The notes: a model not told the origin generated them from the sequence alone. DNA of 64,000 nucleotides from Anaerolineae bacterium (GCA_022821805.1 JAJECX010000003.1:496001-560000), one strand, 5' to 3'. Numbered from the stretch's first letter, positions 7,817 through 17,237 are shown. Program-made: numbers and translations.

Positions 7817-9817
7817 ATGAAGTACAAAATATTTGTCCTATTGATGGTGATTTTGATCTCAATCGGCGGCTTGGCTGCCGCGCAAACCATCAGCGAAAAG
7901 ACCTACCCCCAGCAGTATGGCTCGCCCAGCGCCTATGAAGAGGCGACCGGTCAGGCCGTCGGCATGTTCAGTGAAGCGCCGATGCTGGCTGAACGGGTCG
8001 CCGCCGGCAAACTGCCGCCGGTAGAAGAGCGCTTGCCCGCCGAGCCGGTTGTCGTCGAGCCCTTGGATGCGATCGGCGCTTATGGTGGCGAGTTGGCCGG
8101 ACCGTCAACCAGCCCAACCTGCTGCGGCTGGGATGTTTCGGAAATGGTGATGCAGAAGCTCTTCACCATCGACACCGATCTCCAATCGATCATCCCCAAT
8201 ATCGCCAGCGGCTACGAAGTTTCCGATGATCAAACGCAGCTGACGATCCACCTTCGTGAAGGTCACAAGTGGTCGGATGGGCATCCTTTCACATCGGAAG
8301 ATTTCCGCTTTTGGTTTGAAGACGTCTTATGGAACGATGAGGTCACCGGCGGCATACCCGGCGAATGGCGCCCGGGCAACGAGAAGCCGCTGCTCGAGAT
8401 CATTGATGAGACGACGCTCCGCTACACCTTCGCCCAGCCGCACCCGTCCATGATCGTTCGCATGGCGAGCAATCCGCGTCACCGCGGTTTCCGCGCCGCC
8501 CACTATTTCAAGCAGTTCCACATCGACTACAACGAGAACGCAAATGATCTGGCGGCGGACGCCGGTTTTGAAGACTGGACAAAACTGCTGAACGCGCGCC
8601 TGCGTCCCAATACCAACACCGGCACGACCGCAACGGACACCGTCGTCGGCATTCCGACATTGAATACCTTCGTCTATACCGGCGAGGACTCCTTCGGCAA
8701 CAAGCATTTCGAGCGCAATCCGTACTTCTTCAAGGTGGATATCGCCGGCAATCAGCTTCCATACACCGACGCGTTGCGCCGCGTCCTCGTCGAAGACTTG
8801 CAGGTGCAGGATCTGCGCGCCATCGCTGGCGAATACAGTCATTTCGGCTGGGGCAAGCTGCTCAGCTATCCAACGTACCGCGATAACGAAGAAGCGGGCG
8901 GTTATCGCACCGCGCTGGTGACCTACAATCGCGGCAACGAGTACAGCATGATGTTCAACTTGACCCATCCCGATCCGGCGATGCGCGAAATCTTCAACGA
9001 TCTGCGCTTCCGCCAGGCGATGTCGCTGGCGATTAATCGAAGCGAAATCAACGAATTGATCTACTTCGGTTTGGCGACGCCGTCGCAATCGGCGCCCACG
9101 CCGGACTCCAGCTTCTATGAGGCTTGGATGACCGATTACTTCGCCGAATACGATCCAGATCGGGCGAATGCGCTGCTCGACGAAATGGGTCTCGATCAGC
9201 GTGATGGCGATGGCGCCCGGCTGCGTTCCGATGGCGAAACTTTGTTCATCAATATGCAGGTCGCCGTGCCGGAAGAAGCTTGGGGCCAAATCGCCGAACT
9301 CGTCGTCTCGTATTGGAACGCGGTAGGCGTCAAGACGCAGCTCAAGTTGATCGAGCGCAGCTACTATAATGAGTTGCGCGGGACGGGCGCCCACGATATC
9401 GCCGGCTGGGGTTTGGACATCGTCGACATCGGCGAATTTTCCGGCGCGATCAACAATATCAGACCGCATTGGGGCGCGCGCACAGGTTCAATGGAATGGA
9501 ACGACTGGCTGCGTAGCGGCGGCGAACGCGGCAGCGAACCGCCCGCCGATATCAAGGAATTGTGGGATCTTAGCGAGCTGTGGCTGCAGCAGCCCTACGG
9601 CTCGGATTCCTATTTGGAGATTGGCAAGCAGTTCCACGACATGACCTTCCGCGGCCTCTATCAGATTGGCACGGTGCAGCGCCCGCCGCAGCCGCTGCTA
9701 TTCAAGAAGACGCTGAAGAACACGCCGCCAAACGACACCGACGGAATGTGGAGCTTTAGCTATCGCCAATGGGTCATGTTCATGCCCGAACAATGGTACT
9801 ACGAAGACGACATGTAG
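7817..9817 (+). CDS. Extracellular solute-binding protein, family 5 (second tandem copy)
   Basis: A 666-residue secreted binding protein, strongly similar along its whole length to the product of the preceding gene (shared blocks such as PPVEERLPAEPVVVEPLDAI and SPTCCGWD, and a near-identical C-terminus ending in EQWYYEDDM). A signal peptide (MKYKIFVLLMVILISIGGLAAA) precedes QTISE; there is no lipobox. The ATG at 7817 has GGAAGG nine bases upstream. The pair arose by tandem duplication and has diverged most in the mid region near residues 255-275 of the translation. Two receptors for one permease pair would let the transporter take related ligands. Ligand identity is not visible from sequence. 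Confidence 0.9.
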   Translation: MKYKIFVLLMVILISIGGLAAAQTISEKTYPQQYGSPSAYEEATGQAVGMFSEAPMLAERVAAGKLPPVEERLPAEPVVVEPLDAIGAYGGELAGPSTSPTCCGWDVSEMVMQKLFTIDTDLQSIIPNIASGYEVSDDQTQLTIHLREGHKWSDGHPFTSEDFRFWFEDVLWNDEVTGGIPGEWRPGNEKPLLEIIDETTLRYTFAQPHPSMIVRMASNPRHRGFRAAHYFKQFHIDYNENANDLAADAGFEDWTKLLNARLRPNTNTGTTATDTVVGIPTLNTFVYTGEDSFGNKHFERNPYFFKVDIAGNQLPYTDALRRVLVEDLQVQDLRAIAGEYSHFGWGKLLSYPTYRDNEEAGGYRTALVTYNRGNEYSMMFNLTHPDPAMREIFNDLRFRQAMSLAINRSEINELIYFGLATPSQSAPTPDSSFYEAWMTDYFAEYDPDRANALLDEMGLDQRDGDGARLRSDGETLFINMQVAVPEEAWGQIAELVVSYWNAVGVKTQLKLIERSYYNELRGTGAHDIAGWGLDIVDIGEFSGAINNIRPHWGARTGSMEWNDWLRSGGERGSEPPADIKELWDLSELWLQQPYGSDSYLEIGKQFHDMTFRGLYQIGTVQRPPQPLLFKKTLKNTPPNDTDGMWSFSYRQWVMFMPEQWYYEDDM

Positions 9818-9856
9818 TTCGGGGATGGCACAGAAAAGGCGATCGTGGCGCGGCTG

Positions 9857-9876
9857 ATGTCGCGCCGCGACATTTT
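9857..9876 (+). terminator. Terminator-like hairpin after the second binding-protein gene
   Basis: ATGTCGC-GCC-GCGACAT is a perfect seven-base stem with a three-base loop followed by TTT, just before the glycosidase gene. The T-run is short, so it may attenuate rather than stop transcription. Confidence 0.45.
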
Positions 9877-9893
9877 ACGCGAGGAATCTGACG

Positions 9894-10979
9894 ATGGCTA
9901 AGAGCGCGGCGATGCAGCGATTCAATCTTCGGGACCGGGAGAATCCCTGGTTTACCAAGTTTCGCTACTCGACAATTCAAGGTCTCGGTTACGAGAAGGG
10001 AATTGTGCGGCGCGACCCAAGCTGCATCCTGCAAGTCGATGGCTCCTACTACGTTTGGTATACCCGCGGCGCCCATCCCCGCCCGGCGGTCGGCCACGAA
10101 AAGGCGACCGATTCGATTCCAGCCATGCCCTGGGATTTAACCGATGTCTGGTACGCCACTTCATCCGACGGACATAGCTGGCGCGAACAAGGTCCGGCTG
10201 TAGAGCGTGGACCAGCCGGCAGCTACGACGAACGCAGCATCTTCACGCCCGATGTCTTGGCGCATAAAGGCCGCTACTACCTCGTCTACCAGGTGACAAA
10301 AGCGCCGACCTGGCGCAGTACGCCGGAGTCGATCGCGCTCGCTTACGCCGACTCGCCGCGCGGTCCCTGGACGAAGACCGGGGCGCCGGTCGTCGAGCCC
10401 GATCCATCGGGCGAAATTGATGTCCGCGCCCATCCGCTCGAAGCGACCGCGCAAGGCGCCTTTGACAGCCTGCGCGTGCACGATCCGGCGCTGCTGTACC
10501 GCAACGGCCGCTACTGGCTCTATTTCAAGGGCGAAGGCATCGGGCACAGCAACATGGAGAGCAAATGGGGCGTCGCCATCGCTAATGATCCACTGGGTCC
10601 ATACGAGAAATCGTCGCTCAACCCCATAACCAACAGCGGACATGAGGTGATGGTCTGGAAATACGCTGGCGGTGTTGGCGCGCTTTTGACACGCTGCGGA
10701 CCGGAGAAAAACACGATTCAATTTGCGTTCGATGGCATTAACTTTGAGGTGAAAGCGACAATCACCGATCCGCCCCAGGCGGCCGGCGCCTTTCGCGTTC
10801 CCGAGGGCGAAAACACCGATCCGCTGTCGGGCTTGAGCTGGGGGCTAAGCCATGTTACGCAATGGAGCCCGCACAATATTCAGCAAGGCCGCGATGAGCT
10901 TGGCATTGCCTCAATCGACGAACCCTGGGATTTCCTCATTCGCTGGGAGCGCCACGATCAATCGCTCGGCTGGGTGTAA
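9894..10979 (+). CDS. Beta-propeller glycoside hydrolase, GH117/GH43-like
   Basis: A 361-residue protein with the blade pattern of five-bladed beta-propeller glycosidases: repeated YYVWYTRG, RYYLVYQV and RYWLYFKG strands, each preceded by an acidic residue (RRDPS near 41, FTPDV near 118, VHDPA near 200). The arrangement most resembles GH117 (alpha-1,3-anhydro-L-galactosidases acting on neoagaro-oligosaccharides) and more distantly GH43/GH32. No signal peptide is seen, so it should act in the cytoplasm on imported oligosaccharides. It precedes the sulfatase by 26 bases, forming a probable operon of three catabolic genes. Assignment to GH117 rather than another propeller family is tentative. 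Confidence 0.7.
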   Translation: MAKSAAMQRFNLRDRENPWFTKFRYSTIQGLGYEKGIVRRDPSCILQVDGSYYVWYTRGAHPRPAVGHEKATDSIPAMPWDLTDVWYATSSDGHSWREQGPAVERGPAGSYDERSIFTPDVLAHKGRYYLVYQVTKAPTWRSTPESIALAYADSPRGPWTKTGAPVVEPDPSGEIDVRAHPLEATAQGAFDSLRVHDPALLYRNGRYWLYFKGEGIGHSNMESKWGVAIANDPLGPYEKSSLNPITNSGHEVMVWKYAGGVGALLTRCGPEKNTIQFAFDGINFEVKATITDPPQAAGAFRVPEGENTDPLSGLSWGLSHVTQWSPHNIQQGRDELGIASIDEPWDFLIRWERHDQSLGWV

Positions 10980-11005
10980 GTCTCCATTGGCGGCGGAGCG
11001 CTGAT

Positions 11006-12673
11006 ATGCCGCGATCCCCAAATGTCATCTTCGTCATTACCGACGATCAGGGTTATGGCGACATCGGCTGCCATGGCAATCCCGTCCTGAAGACCCCCAA
11101 TCTCGACCGGATGGCGAGCGAGAGCGCCCAGCTGGACAACCACCATCACGATCCCTTGTGCTCGCCCTCCCGCGCAGCGCTGCTCACCGGTCAATACGCC
11201 TGTCGCAATGGCGTATGGCATGTGATCCACGGGCGCCATCTATTACATCCGGCCGCCACAACAATGGCGGACATTTTCGCTGAGAACGCCTACCGCACCG
11301 GCATGTTTGGCAAATGGCATCTTGGCGACAATTTTCCTTTGGCTCCCCAGTATCGCGGCTTTGACGAAGCGCTCTGCCATCGCGGCGGCGGCGTCGGCGA
11401 ATTGCCCGATTTCTGGGGCAACGATTATTTCGACGACGTCTACTTCCAAAATGGCGAACCGCATCAGTGCGAAGGTTATTGCACTGATGTCTTCTTCGAG
11501 GCTGCGCTGAAGTTCATTGAAGCGCGCTCGGAGGCGCCCTTCTTTGTCTATCTGGCGCCGAACGCCATGCACGCGCCTCATATCGTGCCGGACATCTACG
11601 CCGCGCCCTACCTGGATCAGGGAATCCCGGCGGAACGCGCTCGCTTCTACGGCATGATTTCCAACTTCGACGAAAATATGGGCGCGCTCTTCGCGCGCTT
11701 GCGGGCGCTCGGCATCGACGAAGACACCCTTGTCATCTTCACCGCCGATCACGGTACCGCAGCTGGTTATAATCCCGCGACCGGCGACGGCTTCAACGCC
11801 GGACTGCGCGGCAAGAAGGGCTCGGTCTACGATGGCGGGCATCAGGTGAACTTCTTCTTCCGCTGGAAATCGCGACTGCCCGCCGGGCGCAAAGCGAGCC
11901 AGCTGAGCGCGCATATCGACATACTGCCAACGCTGATCGACATTTGCGATTTGAGTTTTGATTGCGGGATCGAATTCGACGGTGTCAGTCTTGCTGGTTT
12001 GCTGAGCGCCGATGCGGATGACATGCCTGAACGATCAATTGTGATTCAGCTCCAGCCCAACCAGCCGCGGAAGTGGCATCAGACCGCCGTGCTGAACGGG
12101 CGCTGGCGTCTGGTGAATGGCGCTGAACTTTACGATGTCGAGCGGGATCGCGCGCAAGCCCATGATGTCGCCGCCGACTGCCCGCAAGTGCTGTCGGCTC
12201 TGCGCCGCGACTACGATGCCTTCTGGGACGATATGCAAGATTCTTTTGCGCAGGTCGTTTCGATACCTGTGGGCGCCGAGCGCGAGAACCCGGTATTGTT
12301 ATCCGCCCGCGACTGGCATCCGACGGCGGGTCGTGTTCCTTGGAAGCAGGGTTGGATTGACGACCCGGCCTTTGACGCCAATGGCTTTTGGATGATCGAC
12401 GTGGCGCGCGCGGGCCGCTATCGAGTCGAATTGCGGACGCATCCGCGCGAGGCGGATCAGCCGATGAAAGCAAATCGAGCGCGGCTTATCATTGGCGACA
12501 AGCGTTGGGCATCCGATGTATGCGCAGACGACAGCAGCTTCAGCTTTGAAGTCGAGCTTGACGCAGGACCTACCACGTTGAGCGCTCTCATTAGCGAAGC
12601 GCGCGGCCGGCGAGAACGCGGCGCCTACTACGTCTATGTGACGCATCTGGACAAGATATTGGAGCAATTTTGA
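11006..12673 (+). CDS. Type I sulfatase
   Basis: A 555-residue formylglycine-dependent sulfatase that hydrolyses sulfate esters. It shows the metal-binding TDDQGYGD at residues 12-19, the modification signature C52-S-P-S-R-A-A-L-L-T-G (cysteine type, converted to formylglycine by an FGE-type enzyme), the GKWHLG motif near 107 and TADHGT near 250. A C-terminal extension from about residue 440 looks like a beta-rich accessory domain. No signal peptide is present, suggesting action on imported substrate. It overlaps the next gene by one base (TGATG), so the two are translationally coupled. With the propeller glycosidase it points to a sulfated polysaccharide as the carbon source. Confidence 0.92.
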   Translation: MPRSPNVIFVITDDQGYGDIGCHGNPVLKTPNLDRMASESAQLDNHHHDPLCSPSRAALLTGQYACRNGVWHVIHGRHLLHPAATTMADIFAENAYRTGMFGKWHLGDNFPLAPQYRGFDEALCHRGGGVGELPDFWGNDYFDDVYFQNGEPHQCEGYCTDVFFEAALKFIEARSEAPFFVYLAPNAMHAPHIVPDIYAAPYLDQGIPAERARFYGMISNFDENMGALFARLRALGIDEDTLVIFTADHGTAAGYNPATGDGFNAGLRGKKGSVYDGGHQVNFFFRWKSRLPAGRKASQLSAHIDILPTLIDICDLSFDCGIEFDGVSLAGLLSADADDMPERSIVIQLQPNQPRKWHQTAVLNGRWRLVNGAELYDVERDRAQAHDVAADCPQVLSALRRDYDAFWDDMQDSFAQVVSIPVGAERENPVLLSARDWHPTAGRVPWKQGWIDDPAFDANGFWMIDVARAGRYRVELRTHPREADQPMKANRARLIIGDKRWASDVCADDSSFSFEVELDAGPTTLSALISEARGRRERGAYYVYVTHLDKILEQF

Positions 12674-14463
12674 TGGCATTGAAGCGATCGGATGTAGTAA
12701 TTACCCGCCCTTGCAGCATGGATGTCTATCGGCGTTACCGCGCGACCGCATTGGGTTGGGGCTTTTTGCCCGAGCCGGACCGCCGCGGTCTGCCGCCGGA
12801 TGAAGAAATGATGCGCGATGTGGACGAGGCGCATCGCTGCGGCGTCAAGTTTCAGGGACGCGTCGAACTGGATGCCGATTGGATGGGCATGATTGACTTC
12901 GATTCCAACTTCATGGAATCGACCGTGCGCGATCTCAATGACAGACCCGCGATCACCTGGTGGGAGCACCGATACAAAGGGCATCCACCCTATTTTTTCT
13001 GCACCAACGCGCCCGCTTATCGCCACTACTTGCTTTACCAGCTTCGACGCGTGATGCAGGCGGGAACCGACTGGCTGATGATAGATTCGGCGATTCCAAC
13101 GATCGCCTCGCTCAACGCCCGCTACGGCGGCTGCTTCTGCCAGCACTGCATGTCCGGCTTTCGCGATTTTCTGCGAGAGAACCTGAGCGCCGCCGATCTC
13201 AGGACCTGGGAAATCGCCGATCTGGAGTCCTTCAATTACCGCGAATACCTTCTGGCGCGCGGCTACAGCGATGAGCGCTATCGCGCCGAGATTTTGGCAT
13301 TCCCGCCCGTTATTCCCCTGGCGGGCGAATACTTCGACTACCAATGGAAGGAAGTCAATTCGCTCTTCCGCGCCTTCAAGCGATACGCCCAGGAGTTCGG
13401 CGACGATGTGCCGATGAGTTCAAACTCGCCTTTTTATTGGGCTGAGTTCATGTACGCCGTCGACGCCCATGACTTCTACACCAATGAGATGCAATATCTG
13501 CCGCCAGAAGACGATATCCTGCCCGCCGATCCGGTCTATACCTTTAAGCTGGCGGACGCCTTGGGTCGGCTGCTGGCGATCACCGGCGTGCCGCGCGCGT
13601 TTGAGCCTTGCCGGCTTAATGATCGACCGGGACATATCCGCCTATGGATCGCGCAGGCTTACGCGCACGGGCATGTCTTCATGGCGCCGGACAAGATGTG
13701 GACCCTGCGTTTCGCCGGCGAGCCCGACCGTTGGTATCACAGCAAGCCCGGCGATTATGAACCCATTTATCACTTCATACGCGACTATCCCGAGCTATTT
13801 GATGGCTACGAGTCCTTTGCCGCCGTCGCGCTGATTTTCAGCAATCAGGCGGTGCGGCAATATCTGGGCGATCGTCTGAGCGGCGGTCATCTCGGCGGAC
13901 AGAATCGCAGCGCGCCGCGAACCGACCTGGCTGAGGCATGCTTCGCCTTGAGCCGCGCGAACCTGCCATTTTGCATCATCGTCGCTGGCGACGACTGGGT
14001 GGACGACCGTCTGCTGGCGGCCGATCTCTCGCCTTATCGCGCGATGCTGCGCTTTGAGCCGTCCTTTCTTAGCGTAGATCAGGAAACCAAGCTGCGTACC
14101 GCGGGCGATCGACTTATTACTTGGTCGGGCAATGACGAGATGTTTGACCGGCTTGGTCGCCATGTCCAAGTCCTTGGCGCTGAAAATATCAATGTGCAGC
14201 TGCGGCATAAACCGGGGCGCGCCGATGCGCCGCTGATCGTCCATCTGCTAAACAGCAATTACGATCTCGACACGGACCAGTTTAGCCTCGTTCGCGATGT
14301 CCAAGTGGAGATTGCCAAGGAGGCGCTGGACCGCTCGTTTTCGCGCGCGACCATGTATGCGCCCGGGCTGGCGCCGCGGGCAATTGATTGCCGAGTGAGG
14401 GGCTCGCGCACGGTCGTGGCTGTACCGGAATTGGATATGTGGGCGATCATCAAACTGGAATGA
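12673..14463 (+). CDS. Putative TIM-barrel glycoside hydrolase-like protein
   Basis: A 596-residue cytoplasmic protein whose first 380 residues read like a glycosidase TIM barrel, with a block WLMIDSAIPTIASLNARYGG ending in a cysteine cluster (CFCQHC near 156-161) of the kind seen in GH42 beta-galactosidases and related uncharacterised families. The last 200 residues resemble a glutaminase-like/trimerisation domain (AVALIFSNQAVRQYLG near 385, later LIVHLLNSNYDL) followed by a beta domain. The ATG shares one base with the sulfatase stop codon. I cannot name the family with certainty; it could also be an uncharacterised alpha-galactosidase-like clan. Context implies a role in degrading the same sulfated glycan. 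Confidence 0.6.
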   Translation: MALKRSDVVITRPCSMDVYRRYRATALGWGFLPEPDRRGLPPDEEMMRDVDEAHRCGVKFQGRVELDADWMGMIDFDSNFMESTVRDLNDRPAITWWEHRYKGHPPYFFCTNAPAYRHYLLYQLRRVMQAGTDWLMIDSAIPTIASLNARYGGCFCQHCMSGFRDFLRENLSAADLRTWEIADLESFNYREYLLARGYSDERYRAEILAFPPVIPLAGEYFDYQWKEVNSLFRAFKRYAQEFGDDVPMSSNSPFYWAEFMYAVDAHDFYTNEMQYLPPEDDILPADPVYTFKLADALGRLLAITGVPRAFEPCRLNDRPGHIRLWIAQAYAHGHVFMAPDKMWTLRFAGEPDRWYHSKPGDYEPIYHFIRDYPELFDGYESFAAVALIFSNQAVRQYLGDRLSGGHLGGQNRSAPRTDLAEACFALSRANLPFCIIVAGDDWVDDRLLAADLSPYRAMLRFEPSFLSVDQETKLRTAGDRLITWSGNDEMFDRLGRHVQVLGAENINVQLRHKPGRADAPLIVHLLNSNYDLDTDQFSLVRDVQVEIAKEALDRSFSRATMYAPGLAPRAIDCRVRGSRTVVAVPELDMWAIIKLE

Positions 14464-14466
14464 CGC

Positions 14467-14826
14467 TTATGTTAGGCCGTTTTGCCGCCAGGCTTGTCGA
14501 ATGCCTTCCAATTGGTTCAGATGCTGCTCGCGCGCGAAGTCGTCTTCATAAAAGCTGCAGTCTTCAAAGAAGCGAATCAACTCATCAAGGCGCATGAGAA
14601 TCCTCTCTTCGCTGGCTGCTGCCGGCGCCGCGCCCAGCAGACGCTTCCATATTGGAACGGCGTACCACTCCGGTGGCGGATCGCCGGTATCCAGGATGTA
14701 TTCGCTGGCTTTGAAATAGCGTGTAATCGCTGATTCTGAAGCGCGGCTGGTTGTCCATACGATGACCCAGGCGACCAGCCCCGCGCCGATCACGGTTGCG
14801 ATGATGAAGAAAGCCAGCAGGTCCAT
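14467..14826 (-). CDS. Small membrane-anchored protein, unknown
   Basis: A 119-residue product with one N-terminal transmembrane helix ([24 protein letters not shown]) and a cytoplasmic helical domain containing ASEYILDTGDPPPEW and an acidic coiled segment (MRLDELIRFFEDCSF). I do not recognise a family. The ATG overlaps the stop codon of the upstream OppF-type ATPase gene by ATGA, so it is translated from the same message. A longer frame upstream lies within that ATPase gene and was discarded. The coupling suggests an accessory function for the importer, but nothing in the sequence proves it. Its 3' end meets the convergent TIM-barrel gene with only three bases between. Confidence 0.65.
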   Translation of the reverse strand: MDLLAFFIIATVIGAGLVAWVIVWTTSRASESAITRYFKASEYILDTGDPPPEWYAVPIWKRLLGAAPAAASEERILMRLDELIRFFEDCSFYEDDFAREQHLNQLEGIRQAWRQNGLT

Positions 14827-15878
14827 CAGCGCGCTTGATCCACCCCGCGCAATTCCAACTCTTCGGCGAAGTGGCAGGCGGCAAAATGACCAGCCTCGAC
14901 TTCGGTCCAAGCGGGCGCGTCGGTCTTGCAGACTTCCTGGGCGTAACGGCAGCGCGGATGAAAATAGCAGCCGGATGGCGGCGCTGCTGGATTGGCGACT
15001 TCGCCCGGCAAGATGATGCGATCCATCTTGATTTCGGGATCGGTGGTTGGCACAGCCGACAGCAGCGCTTCCGTATAAGGATGTTTTGGCGCTGAAAACA
15101 AGGACTCGGTGTTGGCCATTTCCACCAATTGACCGACATACATCACAGCGACGCGGTCGGAAATATGTTCGACCACCGACAGGTCATGCGCGATGAACAG
15201 AAAGGTCAGGTTGAACTCTTCCTGCAGATCCTCCAGCAGATTCAGAATCTGCGCTTGAATCGAAACATCCAGCGCCGACACCGCCTCATCGCAGACGATC
15301 AAGAGCGGGCTGGGCGCGAGCGAGCGGGCGATGCCGATGCGTTGCCGCTGCCCGCCAGAAAAAGCGTGCGGATAGCGATTCAGATGTTGAATATCCAAGC
15401 CGACCTTGTCCATCAATTCGCGTACGCGGTCTTGAATCTCGCGCGTATCGGAAAGGAGCTTATTGTTGCGGATCGGCTCGGCGATGATATCGAGTATCGA
15501 CATGCGCGGATCCAGCGAAGAATAAGGATCCTGGAAAATCATGTGAAAGTGCTTGCGCACCTCCCGCAAACCCTTCTTGTCCAGCGCCGCGATATCAACT
15601 TCTTCGCCCTCGGGCAGGCGGAAGAGGATCTGGCCCTCGGTTGGCTCAATCCCCCGTACGATGCAGCGCCCCAAGGTCGTTTTGCCACTGCCGGATTCGC
15701 CAACCAGGCCGAATGTTTCGCCTTCGCGTATCGTGAAGCTGACGCCATCGACCGCCTTCACCTGGCCCTGCACCGTGCGGAAAAAGCCCTTCTCGATCGG
15801 AAAATGTTTCTTGAGTTCCCGCACTTCCAGCAGCACATCGCCGATTTGTTTCTGGTCGCGCCCGTCCGGCTCAGGCAT
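14826..15878 (-). CDS. ABC transporter ATP-binding protein, OppF/DppF type
   Basis: A 350-residue ATPase of a family-5 importer. Walker [10 protein letters not shown] lies near residue 60, the signature [15 protein letters not shown] near 180, Walker [13 protein letters not shown] near 200 and the H-loop AHDLSV after it. The C-terminal oligopeptide_ABC_C domain carries the four-cysteine region ([15 protein letters not shown] near 300-315) that often binds a 4Fe-4S cluster in this family. The ATG at 15878 overlaps the end of the OppD-type gene by eight bases. With the OppD partner it forms the motor of the transporter whose permeases and binding proteins lie 5-13 kb away on the left. Confidence 0.94.
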   Translation of the reverse strand: MPEPDGRDQKQIGDVLLEVRELKKHFPIEKGFFRTVQGQVKAVDGVSFTIREGETFGLVGESGSGKTTLGRCIVRGIEPTEGQILFRLPEGEEVDIAALDKKGLREVRKHFHMIFQDPYSSLDPRMSILDIIAEPIRNNKLLSDTREIQDRVRELMDKVGLDIQHLNRYPHAFSGGQRQRIGIARSLAPSPLLIVCDEAVSALDVSIQAQILNLLEDLQEEFNLTFLFIAHDLSVVEHISDRVAVMYVGQLVEMANTESLFSAPKHPYTEALLSAVPTTDPEIKMDRIILPGEVANPAAPPSGCYFHPRCRYAQEVCKTDAPAWTEVEAGHFAACHFAEELELRGVDQAR

Positions 15879-16896
15879 ATACCGGCTCGCTTTCTTCGCT
15901 GTGCAAATAGCAGCGCACATAATGATCGTTCCCCATATCCACCAATGAGGGAACGGCTGCATCGCATTTGCCGCTGATGAACTCATCGCAGCGCGAGGCG
16001 AAACCACATTGCGGCGGCGGATTCATCGGCACGGGCACATTGCCGCGGATGGCATCCAGGCGACCGCGCCCCCGGCCGCCCAAACGTGGAATCGACTTGA
16101 GCAGTCGCTGTGTATAGGGATGCAGAGGATTCTTGAATAGCTCTACCGTCGAGGCGCGTTCCACGACCCGTCCGAGATACATCACGTTGACCTCGTCGGC
16201 GATCTCGGCGATTACGCCCAGGTCATGCGTAATATACATAATCGCCATACCAAATTGCGCCTGCAATTCCTTCATCAACTCGAGGATTTGCGCCTGCACC
16301 GTGACATCCAGCGCCGTGGTCGGCTCATCGGCGATGAGCAGCGACGGGCTGCAAGAAAGCGCCATCGCAATCATCGCTCGTTGCCGCATGCCGCCCGATA
16401 GCTGATGCGGATATTCGTCGAAGCGCTGCGCCGGATTCGAGATGCCGACGCGATTGATCATATCCAGCGCCAGCGCCTTGGCTTTTTTCTTGTCGCTCTC
16501 AATGTGCAGCCGGATCGCCTCCACAATCTGCGCGCCAATCGTATGCACCGGCGAAAGACTGGTCATCGGCTCCTGAAATACCATCGAGACTTCGGCGCCG
16601 CGGATAGCGCGAATCTCGCCACTGCGCGGATTCAGTTTGCCGACATCAACCCGGCTGCCGTCGTTGCGCCGCAGGTTGATTTCGCCGGTTTCGATTGCGC
16701 CCGGCGGGGGAACGATCTGCAATATCGATTGCGCGGTGACGCTCTTGCCAGATCCGGATTCGCCGATGATGCCAACGGTCTGATGGGGGCCAATCGTAAA
16801 GTCGACACCGTCGACAGCTTTGAGCGTGCCTTCCGGCAAGTGAAAGTAAGTTCTTAGATCGCGTACTTCCAATACATGTTCCGAGTTTTGAGGCAT
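15871..16896 (-). CDS. ABC transporter ATP-binding protein, OppD/DppD type
   Basis: A 341-residue ATPase. Walker A GESGSGKS lies at residues 45-52, the signature [15 protein letters not shown] near 165, Walker [13 protein letters not shown] near 185 and the switch histidine in THDLGV. The C-terminal region has the family cysteines ([15 protein letters not shown] near 300). It is the first gene of the oppD-oppF-small membrane protein operon on the minus strand and has a strong promoter 34 bases upstream. The neighbouring sugar-catabolic genes suggest an oligosaccharide or glycopeptide as cargo. Confidence 0.94.
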   Translation of the reverse strand: MPQNSEHVLEVRDLRTYFHLPEGTLKAVDGVDFTIGPHQTVGIIGESGSGKSVTAQSILQIVPPPGAIETGEINLRRNDGSRVDVGKLNPRSGEIRAIRGAEVSMVFQEPMTSLSPVHTIGAQIVEAIRLHIESDKKKAKALALDMINRVGISNPAQRFDEYPHQLSGGMRQRAMIAMALSCSPSLLIADEPTTALDVTVQAQILELMKELQAQFGMAIMYITHDLGVIAEIADEVNVMYLGRVVERASTVELFKNPLHPYTQRLLKSIPRLGGRGRGRLDAIRGNVPVPMNPPPQCGFASRCDEFISGKCDAAVPSLVDMGNDHYVRCYLHSEESEPVYA

Positions 16897-16929
16897 GGGG
16901 CGCAGTCAGGTACGGACGACAGTCACGTT

Positions 16930-16958
16930 ATGGTAGACAATCGACAATGGGCTGTCAA
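16930..16958 (-). promoter_or_regulatory. Sigma-70-type promoter for the oppDF operon
   Basis: On the minus strand a consensus TTGACA, a 17-base spacer and TACCAT lie just before the oppD start, giving a leader of roughly 25-30 bases. Confidence 0.7.
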
Positions 16959-17035
16959 GTTATCCAGGATTGATGAAAATCAAAATCGACCGACCGGCGG
17001 AATTGCTGAATCGCAGCGCCTCTTGACCGTAACGC

Positions 17036-17063
17036 AAAAACAAAAGGCGCCCGCGCAAGCGCC
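17036..17063 (-). terminator. Terminator after tRNA-Val
   Basis: On the minus strand GGCGC and GCGCC pair around an eight-base loop and are followed by TTTTGTTTTT, 23 bases beyond the tRNA 3' end. Confidence 0.7.
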
Positions 17064-17085
17064 CGTCTTCGAAAATCCGGTTCTG

Positions 17086-17158
17086 TGGGCGCTATAAGAC
17101 TCGAACTTATAACCTTCCGGGTGTAAACCGGATGCTCTGCCAATTGAGCTAAACGCCC
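17086..17158 (-). tRNA. tRNA-Val (anticodon TAC)
   Basis: A 73-base cloverleaf. The acceptor GGGCGTT pairs with AGCGCCC (one T-G wobble), the D-arm is of standard length, the anticodon stem TCCGG/CCGGA encloses loop TTTACAC (anticodon TAC), and the T-arm ATAAG/CTTAT has loop TTCGAGT. The discriminator is A and the 3' CCA is not encoded. Confidence 0.93.
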
Positions 17159-17170
17159 CTGCGTCCAATG

Positions 17171-17200
17171 ATTATAATTGGCGCGGCGCCGATTCGTCAA
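17171..17200 (-). promoter_or_regulatory. Promoter for tRNA-Val
   Basis: On the minus strand TTGACG, an 18-base spacer and a consensus TATAAT end 13 bases before the mature tRNA 5' end, implying a very short leader. Confidence 0.75.
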
Positions 17201-17237
17201 GACGTTCTCGGTTTCCAAATCCGCAGCAATTATTGGA

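Noticed and set aside
8327..9469. 380-residue antisense frame within the second binding-protein gene
   Set aside because: The first binding-protein gene shows a similar antisense frame at 6266-7012, as expected when codon use keeps a shadow frame open.
11985..12473. Arginine/serine-rich antisense frame in the sulfatase gene
   Set aside because: Composition (R, S, P, A) is a typical shadow and there is no conserved motif.
17086..17200. Possible attachment site or integrated element at the tRNA-Val gene
   Set aside because: No direct repeat of the tRNA 3' end and no integrase was found nearby.
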